Below are positions 1-7,950 of a stretch of 13,603 bases of DNA, piece by piece. A program made the translations under genes and the position numbers. The notes beneath the pieces were generated by a model. It saw only the letters and a list, made by a program, of their open reading frames with translations. It did no database searches and had not been told where the DNA came from. Position 1 is the first letter of the stretch. Each line of letters begins with the position of its first letter. Source of the stretch: Isohypsibius dastychi. Taxonomy: Eukaryota > Tardigrada > Eutardigrada > Parachela > Isohypsibiidae. The stretch is taken from NCBI GenBank assembly GCA_034696485.1, contig JAQIWT010000939.1:1-13603 (forward strand), given 5' to 3'.

Positions 1-775
1 AGCAGTTCAGGTTTTTGGGCGCCTGGGAAATCCACCTTAAACGTCCTGATTCCCAAATATATTTTACCGTTGGTCTTTTGATATGGCTGTGAATAACAAG
101 TATGCGAAAACACATTTAGGTTGTCTACTTGAAGATTTCGCAAGGAGTGAAACGTTGTAAATGGTTTCCCAAAGAAAGTTTCTCAGGGAAACCGGGAAAC
201 AGGGAAACCTTTCTGCCGGCTACAGATGACCAGTACAAAGCAAGGTAACTAACATGCACAGCCAAAAACTGTAAAGCAGGCAATAAGTTGGACAGATTAT
301 CTCGGGACCAACAGTGCTTGATATGCCTCCAATTCAATTCCAAAGCTATAAAGCTGCATTAAATGAAAGAGCTCCGCAATTTTGGGTTCAACTACACGAA
401 GCCCACTACTGTGGGTATCACACGATGATCCATTCGACTTATTGCCCGACTCAAAGTCTTTTTCCCGCAATTTAGTTGCATAACATTGTACCCTATGCGA
501 GCATCCAATCACCTGATTACTTCAGTGTCAGAGCGGACTCAGTAAGCCAAAGTGAAGACCTTCGGGCCTCCCCCGGCCAGATGCTCGTGATACGAATTAC
601 GGAAGGTTGCCGTAGGATTTTAAATTCCGAACAGCTTCATCGTTAAGCTGTTTAATTCGAAGTTAAGTTTCAAGTTCTGTTACGAGTTGTTTTCTAGGTT
701 TCTAGGTTACCGTTGTTCAGAATGAACCTGCATACATCATCCTGACTTGAGTTTTGGAAGTTTGTGTATTTCCAC
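1..775. other. No supported gene
   Basis: The stretch downstream of the pseudogene. Short open frames overlap each other in different frames and lack splice or codon support. Homology to the region downstream of the intact copy is lost at about 776. Confidence 0.5.
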
Positions 776-1180
776 CCAGCGAATCAACCGCTATGAATAT
801 GGAGTATTCTCTGATCGTGGCATAATCAAGCCCAGGAGTTCCCGCCACAGCTGCTTTTGTGTTGAGAGCAGCTGCAACTTGAGCCAGGGCTTACGATGAG
901 ATGGTAAGGACGCCATCTTTGCCACGTAGTTGACAATGAATGGTGCGAGAATTGTGTTTGCAGCCGTAACATGGGATGCCTGAATCGGGTTGGTGCTGAC
1001 CGGGGGTGGGGACTGGGGAGACAGTGATGCCTCCGCCGGATAAGGTGAAGGTTCTCTTTGTAACCACAGAGGTTGCAATGCCCTCAGCTGCTGTGATTGA
1101 GGTGGACTGTGGAGCGCAGTTCAGATTCAGTGTGGCTGGAAGGTGCTGGCAGCACCTGCATTCGTGACAACCAGGTTGAC

Positions 1181-1307
1181 TTCGAAAGTGGACACTCCGA
1201 AATATCTTACTCCCATTTTGTCACTCCGAAAGCTACGGACACCCAGATGTCAGGACTCCCAAAGCTATACTCCGAAAATGGCCACGCCGAAAAACCAAGC
1301 TCCGAAA
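1181..1307. repeat. 15-bp minisatellite with CTCCGAAA core
   Basis: Cores lie at 1195, 1224, 1256 (CTCCCAAA), 1270, 1285 (CGCCGAAA) and 1300, with degenerate ones between. The spacings are multiples of 14-16 bp. The array sits between exon 3 and exon 4 remnants of the pseudogene, where the intact copy has about 800 bp of exon and intron. Confidence 0.65.
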
Positions 1308-1439
1308 GCACGATCCGCGCAGTTTTACACTCCCACTTGTTTATGACACTAGGAAGTTACAATGTGCCCGCCTAATGAAATCATTCAGAACTACAAGTGA
1401 AGGCAATGTTACACTTACATGCACCACAGGTTGGCGTCG

Positions 1440-1480
1440 TTCCATAACCATGCTCGGGAGTACCGAGCATGGTTATGGAA
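1440..1480. repeat. Perfect 18-bp inverted repeat with 5-nt loop
   Basis: TTCCATAACCATGCTCGG (1440-1457) and its exact complement (1463-1480) flank GAGTA. The left arm is homologous to exon 2 of the intact copy. The right arm has no counterpart there, so it arose as an inverted copy. Confidence 0.85.
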
Positions 1481-1734
1481 CTGAGCGGAACCGGACGGAA
1501 TAGAATATGTAGTAAATCGCATTGTTTTCGTTCGAACATATCAAAATGTAACGAATAATCTGTGTTTGGGTCTGATAATTTATAGCGAAGCGGAACTGAA
1601 CGGTTGCGCTGCTTAAACGGAACTGAACGGAACGGAAAGTTTTTCCAAAAAACGACGGACGGAACGGAGCGGTATTACCGTTCCGTTCCGTTCAGTCCAG
1701 CTCAAGCTGAACGGTGCAGGTCTCTACTCGGTAC
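1458..1734. mobile_element. ~275-bp CGGAACGGAA-rich insertion in the pseudogene
   Basis: Sequence absent from the paralogous exon at 6003-6030. It is bounded by GTACCGAG near 1460-1467 and its inverse CTCGGTAC at 1727-1734. Inside are repeated GGAAC(T)GAACGG motifs and a perfect 15-bp inverted repeat (1623-1637 with 1681-1695) around a T-run loop. It codes for nothing convincing. It looks like a small non-autonomous foldback element. Exact ends and any target duplication are unclear. Confidence 0.5.
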
Positions 1735-1826
1735 ACGCGTACAGAATCTCAAGAGCTCTGCAGTCACTCCCACTCAATCGCGCCGACTGTCCAAGAATTT
1801 CCCCATTAGCCACCGTAAATACCAGC

Positions 1827-1889
1827 GCATTTGACTTGAACTCCATCACGATGTACGGTCATCATCGTGATGCATTTCAGGTCAAATGC
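1827..1889. repeat. 27-bp inverted repeat (24/27) with 9-nt loop
   Basis: Arms 1827-1853 and 1863-1889 share GCATTTGAC at the outside and CATCACGATG at the inside. The right arm aligns to the intact gene near 6130-6170, while the left arm replaces the expected sequence. It destroys the Met-turn region of the pseudogene. Confidence 0.75.
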
Positions 1890-2610
1890 ACTAGTGAACG
1901 GACCGTTTGTCACAATAGTCACCGTCGATTTCAGTTGGTGATTCTCCGCAAAGAAATTCTTATTCTGCAGTGTAGTTGCCACGAGCGAGTTACGATCGAC
2001 CGTCGTGGGAAAGTTCATGAGGGAATCGCGATCGCTACGCTCCCACTCATTCAGTGAGCCCAATGAGCTGACCCAGTAGCGCATGGCGTCACGCTGGTTA
2101 TCCAGACATTCACCAACTGTGCTCCCACTGATATTCCCGAACATGATCATAGCCTGCCCACTGATGCCTGCTGCTGGGTTACACCCCGGGTAAGTGAAGC
2201 AGAGATCGGTGACCGCACCTGGTCTGGTCAGAGCTGGTTGGACGTTGATGAAGGGCTGGTTGGATCCCCTGTACGTAATATGTGAATTTGACGCAGTAAC
2301 CCTAGTCGATGGACACCTGTTGCGCTGCGTCTCGTAGAACCGCGTCGTCGGTAACGGCTGTCAGTTCAGAACCATGTGAAACCACGTGTTCAAGTAGAAT
2401 CAAATCGGGAAGATAACTTACTGTAAGTGAGTGGTTAGCGGACTGACACAATGTTGGTCGGCAATCTTCGTGTTGTTCCAGATACTTGGTTGGCGAGTAC
2501 GTCTGCATTGATATTGCAGACCATCTGCGCGGAAACACTGACAAGCAACAAGACAGCGGAGAAGCCCATCTTCGAGCATAGTAAACGTTCGGGCCGGGGA
2601 CGAAATGAAT

Positions 2611-2616
2611 ATTAAA
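2611..2616 (-). promoter_or_regulatory. TATA-like box remnant of the pseudogene
   Basis: TTTAAT on the minus strand lies 42 nt before the pseudogene ATG (2569). It corresponds to TTTAAA of the intact copy. Confidence 0.35.
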
Positions 2617-2715
2617 GCATGATTCGAGTGCGAGTGATTGTGAATTGGGACAGTTGAACCGCGTCATCAGATTCAGATGATTTTGGCAAGGGATTGATTT
2701 CTGAATGGAGTGGTT

Positions 2716-2753
2716 GATTAAATAAGACCGTCTTTTCTAAAGAGCACTCGATG
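2716..2753 (-). promoter_or_regulatory. Upstream block conserved between the two gene copies (pseudogene copy)
   Basis: This is the counterpart of 6990-7027, sharing the GATTAAATAAG and GTCTTTTCT cores and GAGCACTCGA. It is placed at about the same distance from the pseudogene start. Confidence 0.35.
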
Positions 2754-2959
2754 TTTGGAAATGATTTCATAATTTGTTATAGTACTCTAACTTATCGGTG
2801 CTGTTCCTCATTTCAATGCGCTCAAGCCTGCTGGAGCTCATTTGAATAATGAATATTTGTTTGTAACCTGGGCTAAGCGTCATTTAAAGCTCAACAGCCC
2901 CGATGCAATGTTGGATATTGAATATTGTTTTGACAGCGGTAGTTCTTGACTAAGTGGAG

Positions 2960-4169
2960 AATTGAAAATGCCAGCTGCCCAAATTTCAGAGTCATCCTGT
3001 ACGCGACAGATTTCAGAAAATTTTCCACCAGAAACTGAAGGTCTTAATTGCATCGCTTCTCTGGTTGTGAAAATTTACTTTAACCAAGTTGCAGCCGTGC
3101 GGGTGACTCATGACCAAAACGCAACTATGAGTTAGGGTATGAAACGTTTTACTTCGACTACACACACACCTCCGATCATTCTATACTTTTTATGCTTTGT
3201 AATTCCGTATGATTCGAAATCAGGCTTAAAAATCGCTACCCTGATGTGAGTTTCAAGCCGTTTTGGAAATATTTTAGTATTTCTTCATAATTAAGAAGTC
3301 GAATGTCGAATCAGCTAGGCCACTGGAAGATTCATGACATTTCATTTCTTTCATGCGTTTTTTCGAGAACTTGAGAATGCGATTAAAATAGTTTGAGTTT
3401 CAAGTTTGTTTTTTTACAATGGCGCAATCTGAATCTACGAGCATTGCAGAATAAGATGCCATTTGACTGTGCCACTGGTTCGAGACAGGTTGACCAACAA
3501 CGATGACGGAAAATCAAGACAATCCTACAGGTAGTGTCTGATTAAATACCAGACAAAAGACTAGCCCTTCCTTGAGAGGCGAGATGAGTACCGTTCATGA
3601 GCAGTGAGCATGCGAAAGAGGAAGAAAAGAGGCTGGAGATATACATGAGCAGTTGATCAGGGGCATGCTTGTGAAATGCGATATGATCTTGATCCGTGAA
3701 TGACGCAGACCGCAAAGAGAAGTGCATGGCAAAATGTGTGTTTTTAAATTTAAGCTCCGATACCGCTGACAATACTAGCTCCACACAAATGTATGGGTTA
3801 TTCACAAAACAATGGGCAATTTTTTAAAGCTAGTTTCGTTGTTCTGACTTGATATGAAAACTGACAACGAATTTTCCAAGTCGTTTTCTCACATAACAAA
3901 CTAATGCAAACATTATCAACCGCTCATCCAATTAACGTAACACAATCGTTCCCCTCTTTCTCCTTATTCCACCATAGAGCGATGAAAATTTTACATCACC
4001 TAGGAGCACTATCTACAGTACACGAGAATCACTAAGCTAGCAAGTGAGGGGACACGGATTGCTCGCTGTCACCAGAGAACAACTCCTCTAAGAGGACAAT
4101 TCATCGGACGAACTCGTGTTCAATGGAGAAAGTGCGATTGCTGCCACACAGTTGCGATCGGAGTAGTAA
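2960..4169. other. Intergenic spacer between the two copies
   Basis: Upstream homology between the copies fades by about 2960 (7260 in the other copy). From there to the intact gene's poly(A) candidate I see no gene, RNA or repeat beyond a short CA run near 3164. Confidence 0.5.
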
Positions 4170-4175
4170 TTTAAT
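4170..4175 (-). terminator. Candidate poly(A) signal of the intact gene
   Basis: ATTAAA on the minus strand lies about 145 nt after the TAG stop at 4323-4321. It is followed about 20-25 nt later by a GU-rich stretch (CTGTGTGG). I saw no AATAAA nearer, so this is the best candidate for the transcript end. Confidence 0.35.
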
Positions 4176-4320
4176 CACCGCTTCGTGGAGCTCATAAAAC
4201 AGTAGTATTTTTAAGTGATTTCTTCAACATGGAACATCCTGAGCGCACGTTTGGGAAGTGGGCATGAACATCATTTAGCGAAAGCCGAACAGGATTCGTG
4301 ATACCTTCCGACAATGTGAT

Positions 4321-6851
4321 CTATGCTATAGTTGGTGCCGCGCACATAAGATAGAACTGTGTCCGAAGGACACTCTGTCCACCCAGTGAATCAACCGCTA
4401 CTACGTAGTATTCTCTAATGGTGGCATAATCGAGTCCCGGAGCTCCTGCCGTAGCTGCGTTAACGTTGGTAGGATTCGTGCTCTGCGCTGCGTACGACGA
4501 AATCGTGAGGACTCCTTCCTTTGTTACTTCGACCTTTTCACCCGTTCCCGTTGCTGCTGCTCCTGGTGAACCACTAAACGAGTAATAAGAAATTGTCCCT
4601 CCGTCCGGATCCGTAGCCTAGAATGAACAACGCCATGTTACTGTTGTTCCTTTCTAACAAAACACGCACGGATACCGTGATAGTGGCTAGTACGTTCGTA
4701 ACGGAGAACGTCTTATCTACGAGGCAGTTGACGAAAACTTTGTTGACTTGCGTTGTAGTAGCTGGCGCAGTACCAGGAGTGCCAGTCTGTCCAAAAACTG
4801 ATGCAACGTAATTGACGATGAATGGTGCGAGGATGGTGTTAGCAGCCGTAATGTGGGATGCCTGGATGGGGTTAACAGTGACTGGTGGTGGGGAAACTGT
4901 GATACCTCCACCGGATAAAGTGAGGGTTCTCTGTGTGACCATCGAGGCTGCAATGCCTTCAGCTGCTGTAATTGAGGTAAACTGTGGAGCGCAGTTCAGG
5001 TTCAGGGTTGCTGAAACGGCGAAGGTGCTGGCAACTCCGGCGTTCGTTACAACCAAGTTGACAGACACCTGTTGATTCAGCATGCTTTTTGTCGGTATGG
5101 CTGTAAGACGGAATTTGACCGCGTAGACACATGGATCAGCTGCCGCGCAGCCCTCTGTTACGCCTGCCGTTGTGCCAGAAGCGACAGCTGTATTGGGAGG
5201 AATGACAAGGGGTCCCTGGAGACCGGCGAGACCTTTGAGTTTCACGAGTTCAGCGGTAACACCGGTGACCGATGGGGTCACAGTTATCACTGGGTCGGGA
5301 CCTGTTGCACTGTACGAAATACCATTGATCTACAAAAGAAGCACTGGTAACAGAGTGAATGGACAGTTATATTGTTCTAAGCATGCATAAATCACATGGC
5401 ACATGGACCAAGATGAGCTAAGCATCTCCATTTCAAACTGAGAAAGTTGCTGTACCGCGTAACCACCTCAGATGAATAGTCTGTGGTAGCAAGGTTGGGG
5501 AGTAGTTGAGAAAAAACTAACACTCAGTTCAAATTGCAAACTCTCCCTGGGGTCCCTTAAAAGCATATGCACTTGAGGTGGCCATCAGGTTTATCAATAA
5601 AGAGAACCAGAACACAAATACTGTTTTCATGTTATTATATGTTTTCATGTTCTTATTCATATGATAGACATGGGGCAGGCATGCTCACGCGCATATCGTA
5701 GTGGGCGCGTAAGTTTGGTCATTACATGCTTCCTTGGATTCAAAAAGGAAATAAGAGACCGCTTCCAAATCAACCAACGATTTGGAGTTACCCCACTCAC
5801 CCAGAATAGTCCAAGCGTCATCGGATTGTTCAAAGTTATGGTACTGGTTGTAGTAGAGCACTGAATTGTTCTTGACAGTATCGCTGGACTTGGATTCAAT
5901 GTGACACTCCCACTTGTTTGTGAAACTAGAAAAAAACCCGGTGTCACTCAAAACACTTGAATTCAGTAATAGTACTTACGTGCACCGCAAGTTGGTGTCG
6001 GTCCAAAACCAGGCTCCCCACACCCGTACAAAATCTTCAGTGCTCGGCAGTCGCTCTCACTTAAGCGCGCCGACTGTCCAACTATCCCCCCATTAGCCAC
6101 CGTGAACACTGGCTGGCTAGAGGACGCCGCATAGCGCTGCCCAGTGATCATTGTAATCGAGTTTAAGTCGAAGGTACTTGTGTACGCACCATTCGTCATA
6201 ATGGCCACTGACGAATTTAATTTGTGATTTTCAGCAAAGAGATTCTTATTCTGCAGTGTGGTTGCCACCAGCGAATTACGATCGACCGTTGCGGGAAAGG
6301 TCATGAATGCATCACGATCACTACGCTCCCACTCATTCAGCAAGCCCAGTGAGTTAACCCAGAAGCGCATGGCGTCACGCTGGTTATCCAGACATCCACC
6401 AACTGTGCTCCCACTGATACTCCCGAACATGACCATGGCCTGCCCACTGGTGCCCGCTGCTGGGTTGTAGCCCGGATAAGTGAAGCAGATATCGGTGACC
6501 GAACCTGGTCTGGTCAGTGCTGGTTGGACATTGAGGAAGGGCTGGTTGGATCCCTGTACGTAGTTGGTGAAGTTTACGCAGTAACCCAAGTCGATGGACA
6601 CCTGTTGCGCTGCGCCACGTAGAACGGCGTCTTCGGTGACGGCTGCCAGATCAGAACCATTGTAATGTGTTCAGAAAGCATCAGAATCGAGAAGGAATCT
6701 TACTGTAAGTGAGAGGATATTTGACTGAGACGAGATTGGTCGGCCATCTTCTAGCTATCCCCGAAACCTGGTTGGCCAGAGCGGCTGCATTGATGTTGCA
6801 GACCATCTGCGCGGAAACACTGATTATCAACAAAATAGCGGAGAATGCCAT
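4321..6851 (-). CDS. Secreted catalytically dead astacin fused to cadherin-like repeats (5 exons, 628 aa)
   Basis: Exons are 6851-6704, 6642-5980, 5925-5801, 5329-4676 and 4617-4321. All introns are GT-AG and all junctions keep frame. Seen: residues 1-22 form a hydrophobic signal peptide. ARRWP (33-37) is the usual start of a mature astacin domain. The domain ends with GQSARLSESD...LYGC at 257. Cysteines 71, 102, 133 and 257 match the two astacin disulfides. The HExxHxxGxxHExxR site is replaced by RFWVNSLGLLNEWER (142-156), so three His and the catalytic Glu are lost while the Gly, second Glu, Arg and following SDRD remain. The Met-turn reads SITMI. There is no long propeptide. Residues 313-628 are Ser/Thr/Val-rich beta-type modules. 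The last is cadherin-like, with NCAPQF (424), ATDPDGG (531), LDY (592) and VDSLGG (605). There is no membrane segment. Inferred: an extracellular non-proteolytic binding or matrix protein. The 471-nt intron 3 is the weakest join, so two adjacent genes remain possible. Confidence 0.82.
4618..4675 (-). other. Intron 4 of the intact gene (58 nt)
   Basis: The donor is ATCACG|GTATCC and the acceptor is TTCATTCTAG|GCT, both phase 0. Splicing produces the continuous cadherin-type strand LATIT-ATDPDGG, which is the strongest argument for this junction. The donor itself is a weak match to consensus. Confidence 0.75.
5330..5800 (-). other. Intron 3 of the intact gene (471 nt)
   Basis: The donor is TTCTGG|GTGAGT and the acceptor is TTCTTTTGTAG|ATC, both phase 0. 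It contains a short direct repeat of a TGTTTTCATGTT-type unit (about 5621-5655, plus strand) and nothing else recognised. It is the only long intron of the gene. If it were not used, exon 3 would read through to a stop at 5657 and the cadherin-like part would belong to a separate gene. Confidence 0.65.
5926..5979 (-). other. Intron 2 of the intact gene (54 nt)
   Basis: The donor GCAC|GTAAGTA and the acceptor TTTTTTTCTAG|TT follow the end of the astacin fold. Splicing skips the in-frame stop at 5963-5965. Both splice sites are recognisable in the pseudogene copy. Confidence 0.82.
6643..6703 (-). other. Intron 1 of the intact gene (61 nt)
   Basis: The donor is ACA|GTAAGAT and the acceptor is CTGGCAG|CC. 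It interrupts a Thr codon after position one. The same intron sits at the same codon in the pseudogene copy (64 nt), which supports it independently. Confidence 0.85.
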
Positions 6852-6892
6852 ATTCGAAGCAGAATGATCGTTCTGGGCGAGGTGAACAGGGT

Positions 6893-6898
6893 TTTAAA
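6893..6898 (-). promoter_or_regulatory. TATA-like box of the intact gene
   Basis: TTTAAA lies 42 nt upstream of the ATG at 6851. The pseudogene has TTTAAT at exactly the same distance from its ATG. Conserved spacing in two diverged copies supports a core-promoter role, and transcription would start very close to the ATG. Confidence 0.45.
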
Positions 6899-6989
6899 GA
6901 GCGCGTCGAGTGGTGGTAATTGTGAATTGGGATAGCGTCATCAAATTCGGAAGATTTTGGCGATGAATTGATTTTGAAATGGAGATGTC

Positions 6990-7027
6990 GATTAAATAAG
7001 GCTGTCTTTTCTGAAGAGCACTCGAGG
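6990..7027 (-). promoter_or_regulatory. Upstream block conserved between the two gene copies (intact copy)
   Basis: A 38-bp stretch beginning, on the plus strand, GATTAAATAAG and ending GAGCACTCGAGG. It matches 34 of 38 positions at 2716-2753 upstream of the pseudogene. It lies about 140-175 bp before the ATG, in flanks that otherwise carry gaps and substitutions. Inferred to be a proximal promoter element. Confidence 0.4.
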
Positions 7028-7341
7028 TTCGCGCTGATCAGAAGCGGTTTCATAATTTATTACAATGTATTGCCTACTTGTCTTTCCATCACCCAGGTAT
7101 TCTGAAAACGCTGAACTTGTTGGAGTTTAGAATAATGGACTTGTTTGAAGAATATAATGATGTATCCAGGCTTCCGCGTGAATTATTATCACTCAATGTC
7201 ATGGCGAAGGTTGGTTAACAAATACTGTTCTGGCAGCGGTTCATAATGACTTGTCGGGAACCTTGAAAGGCATTAAAAATATTCCTTGAAAAGCGGTCTG
7301 ATGACCGGATTTCATATGACCACCTGCGGCGGCCATATAGT

Positions 7342-7355
7342 CCCCCCCCCCCCCC
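7342..7355 (+). repeat. C14 homopolymer
   Basis: Fourteen consecutive C, flanked by ATAGT and AACGACC. No other feature is attached to it. Confidence 0.8.
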
Positions 7356-7403
7356 AACGACCCTCAGGAGAAAGCAGGAAAAAAAACAAAACAAAAACAA
7401 CCA

Positions 7404-7498
7404 ACCGGAAGTGTTTTTGTGACTTCCGGTTGTTTTTGTGACTTCCGGTTGTTTTTTTCACTTCCGGTTGTTTTTCTCACTTCCGGTCATTACGTCAT
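7404..7498. repeat. 19-bp minisatellite carrying five ETS-type sites
   Basis: The core ACTTCCGGT occurs at 7422, 7441, 7460 and 7479, exactly 19 bp apart, with T-rich spacers (GTTTTTNTNA). The first unit at 7404 has the core inverted (ACCGGAAGT) but keeps the same spacer. ACCGGAAGT is the textbook ETS-family consensus. TTACGTCA (7490-7497), a CRE/ATF-like site, directly follows the last unit. The array is about 550-640 bp upstream of the intact gene's ATG, so an enhancer role is possible but unproven. Confidence 0.7.
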
Positions 7499-7628
7499 GT
7501 TCAAAACCTCTGTCCGTTGACCTGGACTCTTAAAAAGTCGGTCCGTTGACACCGAGAACAAAGGAAGATCAGGTTCTCAAAACCTGGCATCGTGGCATAA
7601 ATGGGTCGGGAAAGTTGAGGTTTTATAG

Positions 7629-7668
7629 GTCCCCTCCCCCCCCCCCCCTTGGGGGGTGGGGAGGGGAC
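7629..7668. repeat. C/G-rich hairpin with 11-bp arms
   Basis: GTCCCCTCCCC (7629-7639) pairs with GGGGAGGGGAC (7658-7668). Between them are a C run and a G6 run, and the left half holds a C13 run. One strand could form a G-quadruplex and the other an i-motif. Confidence 0.7.
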
Positions 7669-7681
7669 TTAATTACTTTAA

Positions 7682-7950
7682 TACCCCGCAACTTTTGATA
7701 TTCCCAAAATGATTGTGTCACTGCCGCCTTCTGCTTAAGGGGCCGAGCAGCGCACAACGAGGGGTACCCCGCGACTTTAATAGGCACCAAGGTAATCTTT
7801 ACTGCGGTCTCTTCACCCTGCTACCCAGTCCATCACTAGTGCCTTAACCAGTGGTGGAACTCGAAGTGGAACGAGGGTGTAATCAACTACGAATGACGTG
7901 TTTTTGATATAACGCCACCTTTCAACTTTAGTAATCCGTCAACTTTAATA
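7682..7950 (+). repeat. Three copies of TACCCCGC(G/A)ACTTT-type motif
   Basis: Related copies start at 7682, 7765 and 7932, that is 83 and 167 bp apart. An inverted copy lies at about 9048-9028, just outside the right arm of the foldback element. They may be remnants of the element's outer ends. Confidence 0.45.

Larger units (their letters stand above)
776..2569 (-). pseudogene. Decayed tandem copy of the pseudo-astacin/cadherin-like gene
   Basis: Exon 1 (2569-2422) has exactly the length of its intact paralogue and encodes a near-identical signal peptide and N terminus. Intron 1 is 2421-2358. The exon 2 donor (GTAAGT at 1418) and the exon 3 acceptor (exon resumes at 1348) are also conserved. 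Lesions seen: in-frame TAA at 2437-2435 (codon 45), TAG at 2304-2302 (codon 68) and TAA at 1343-1341 in exon 3. There is also a one-base insertion in the C run 2266-2269, a ~270-bp insert splitting exon 2 after 1457, and a rearranged palindrome at 1827-1889. Most of exon 3, intron 3 and the first half of exon 4 are missing. A further deletion near 917 joins exon 4 to exon 5 remnants and removes the intron between them. The astacin remnant keeps the dead site RYWVSSLGSLNEWER. No intact product is possible. Confidence 0.88.

Noticed and set aside
3-182. 60-codon open frame on the minus strand running off the left edge
   Set aside because: This length is expected by chance in a few percent of frames. 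No acceptor fits and no domain is recognised, so it is too weak to list as an exon.
1604-1834. 76-codon plus-strand open frame
   Set aside because: It spans the CGGAACGGAA insert and antisense pseudogene sequence; there is no independent coding signal.
4717-5390. Several overlapping open frames opposite exon 4
   Set aside because: They are shadows of the Thr/Ala/Val-rich coding exon on the other strand or in other frames.
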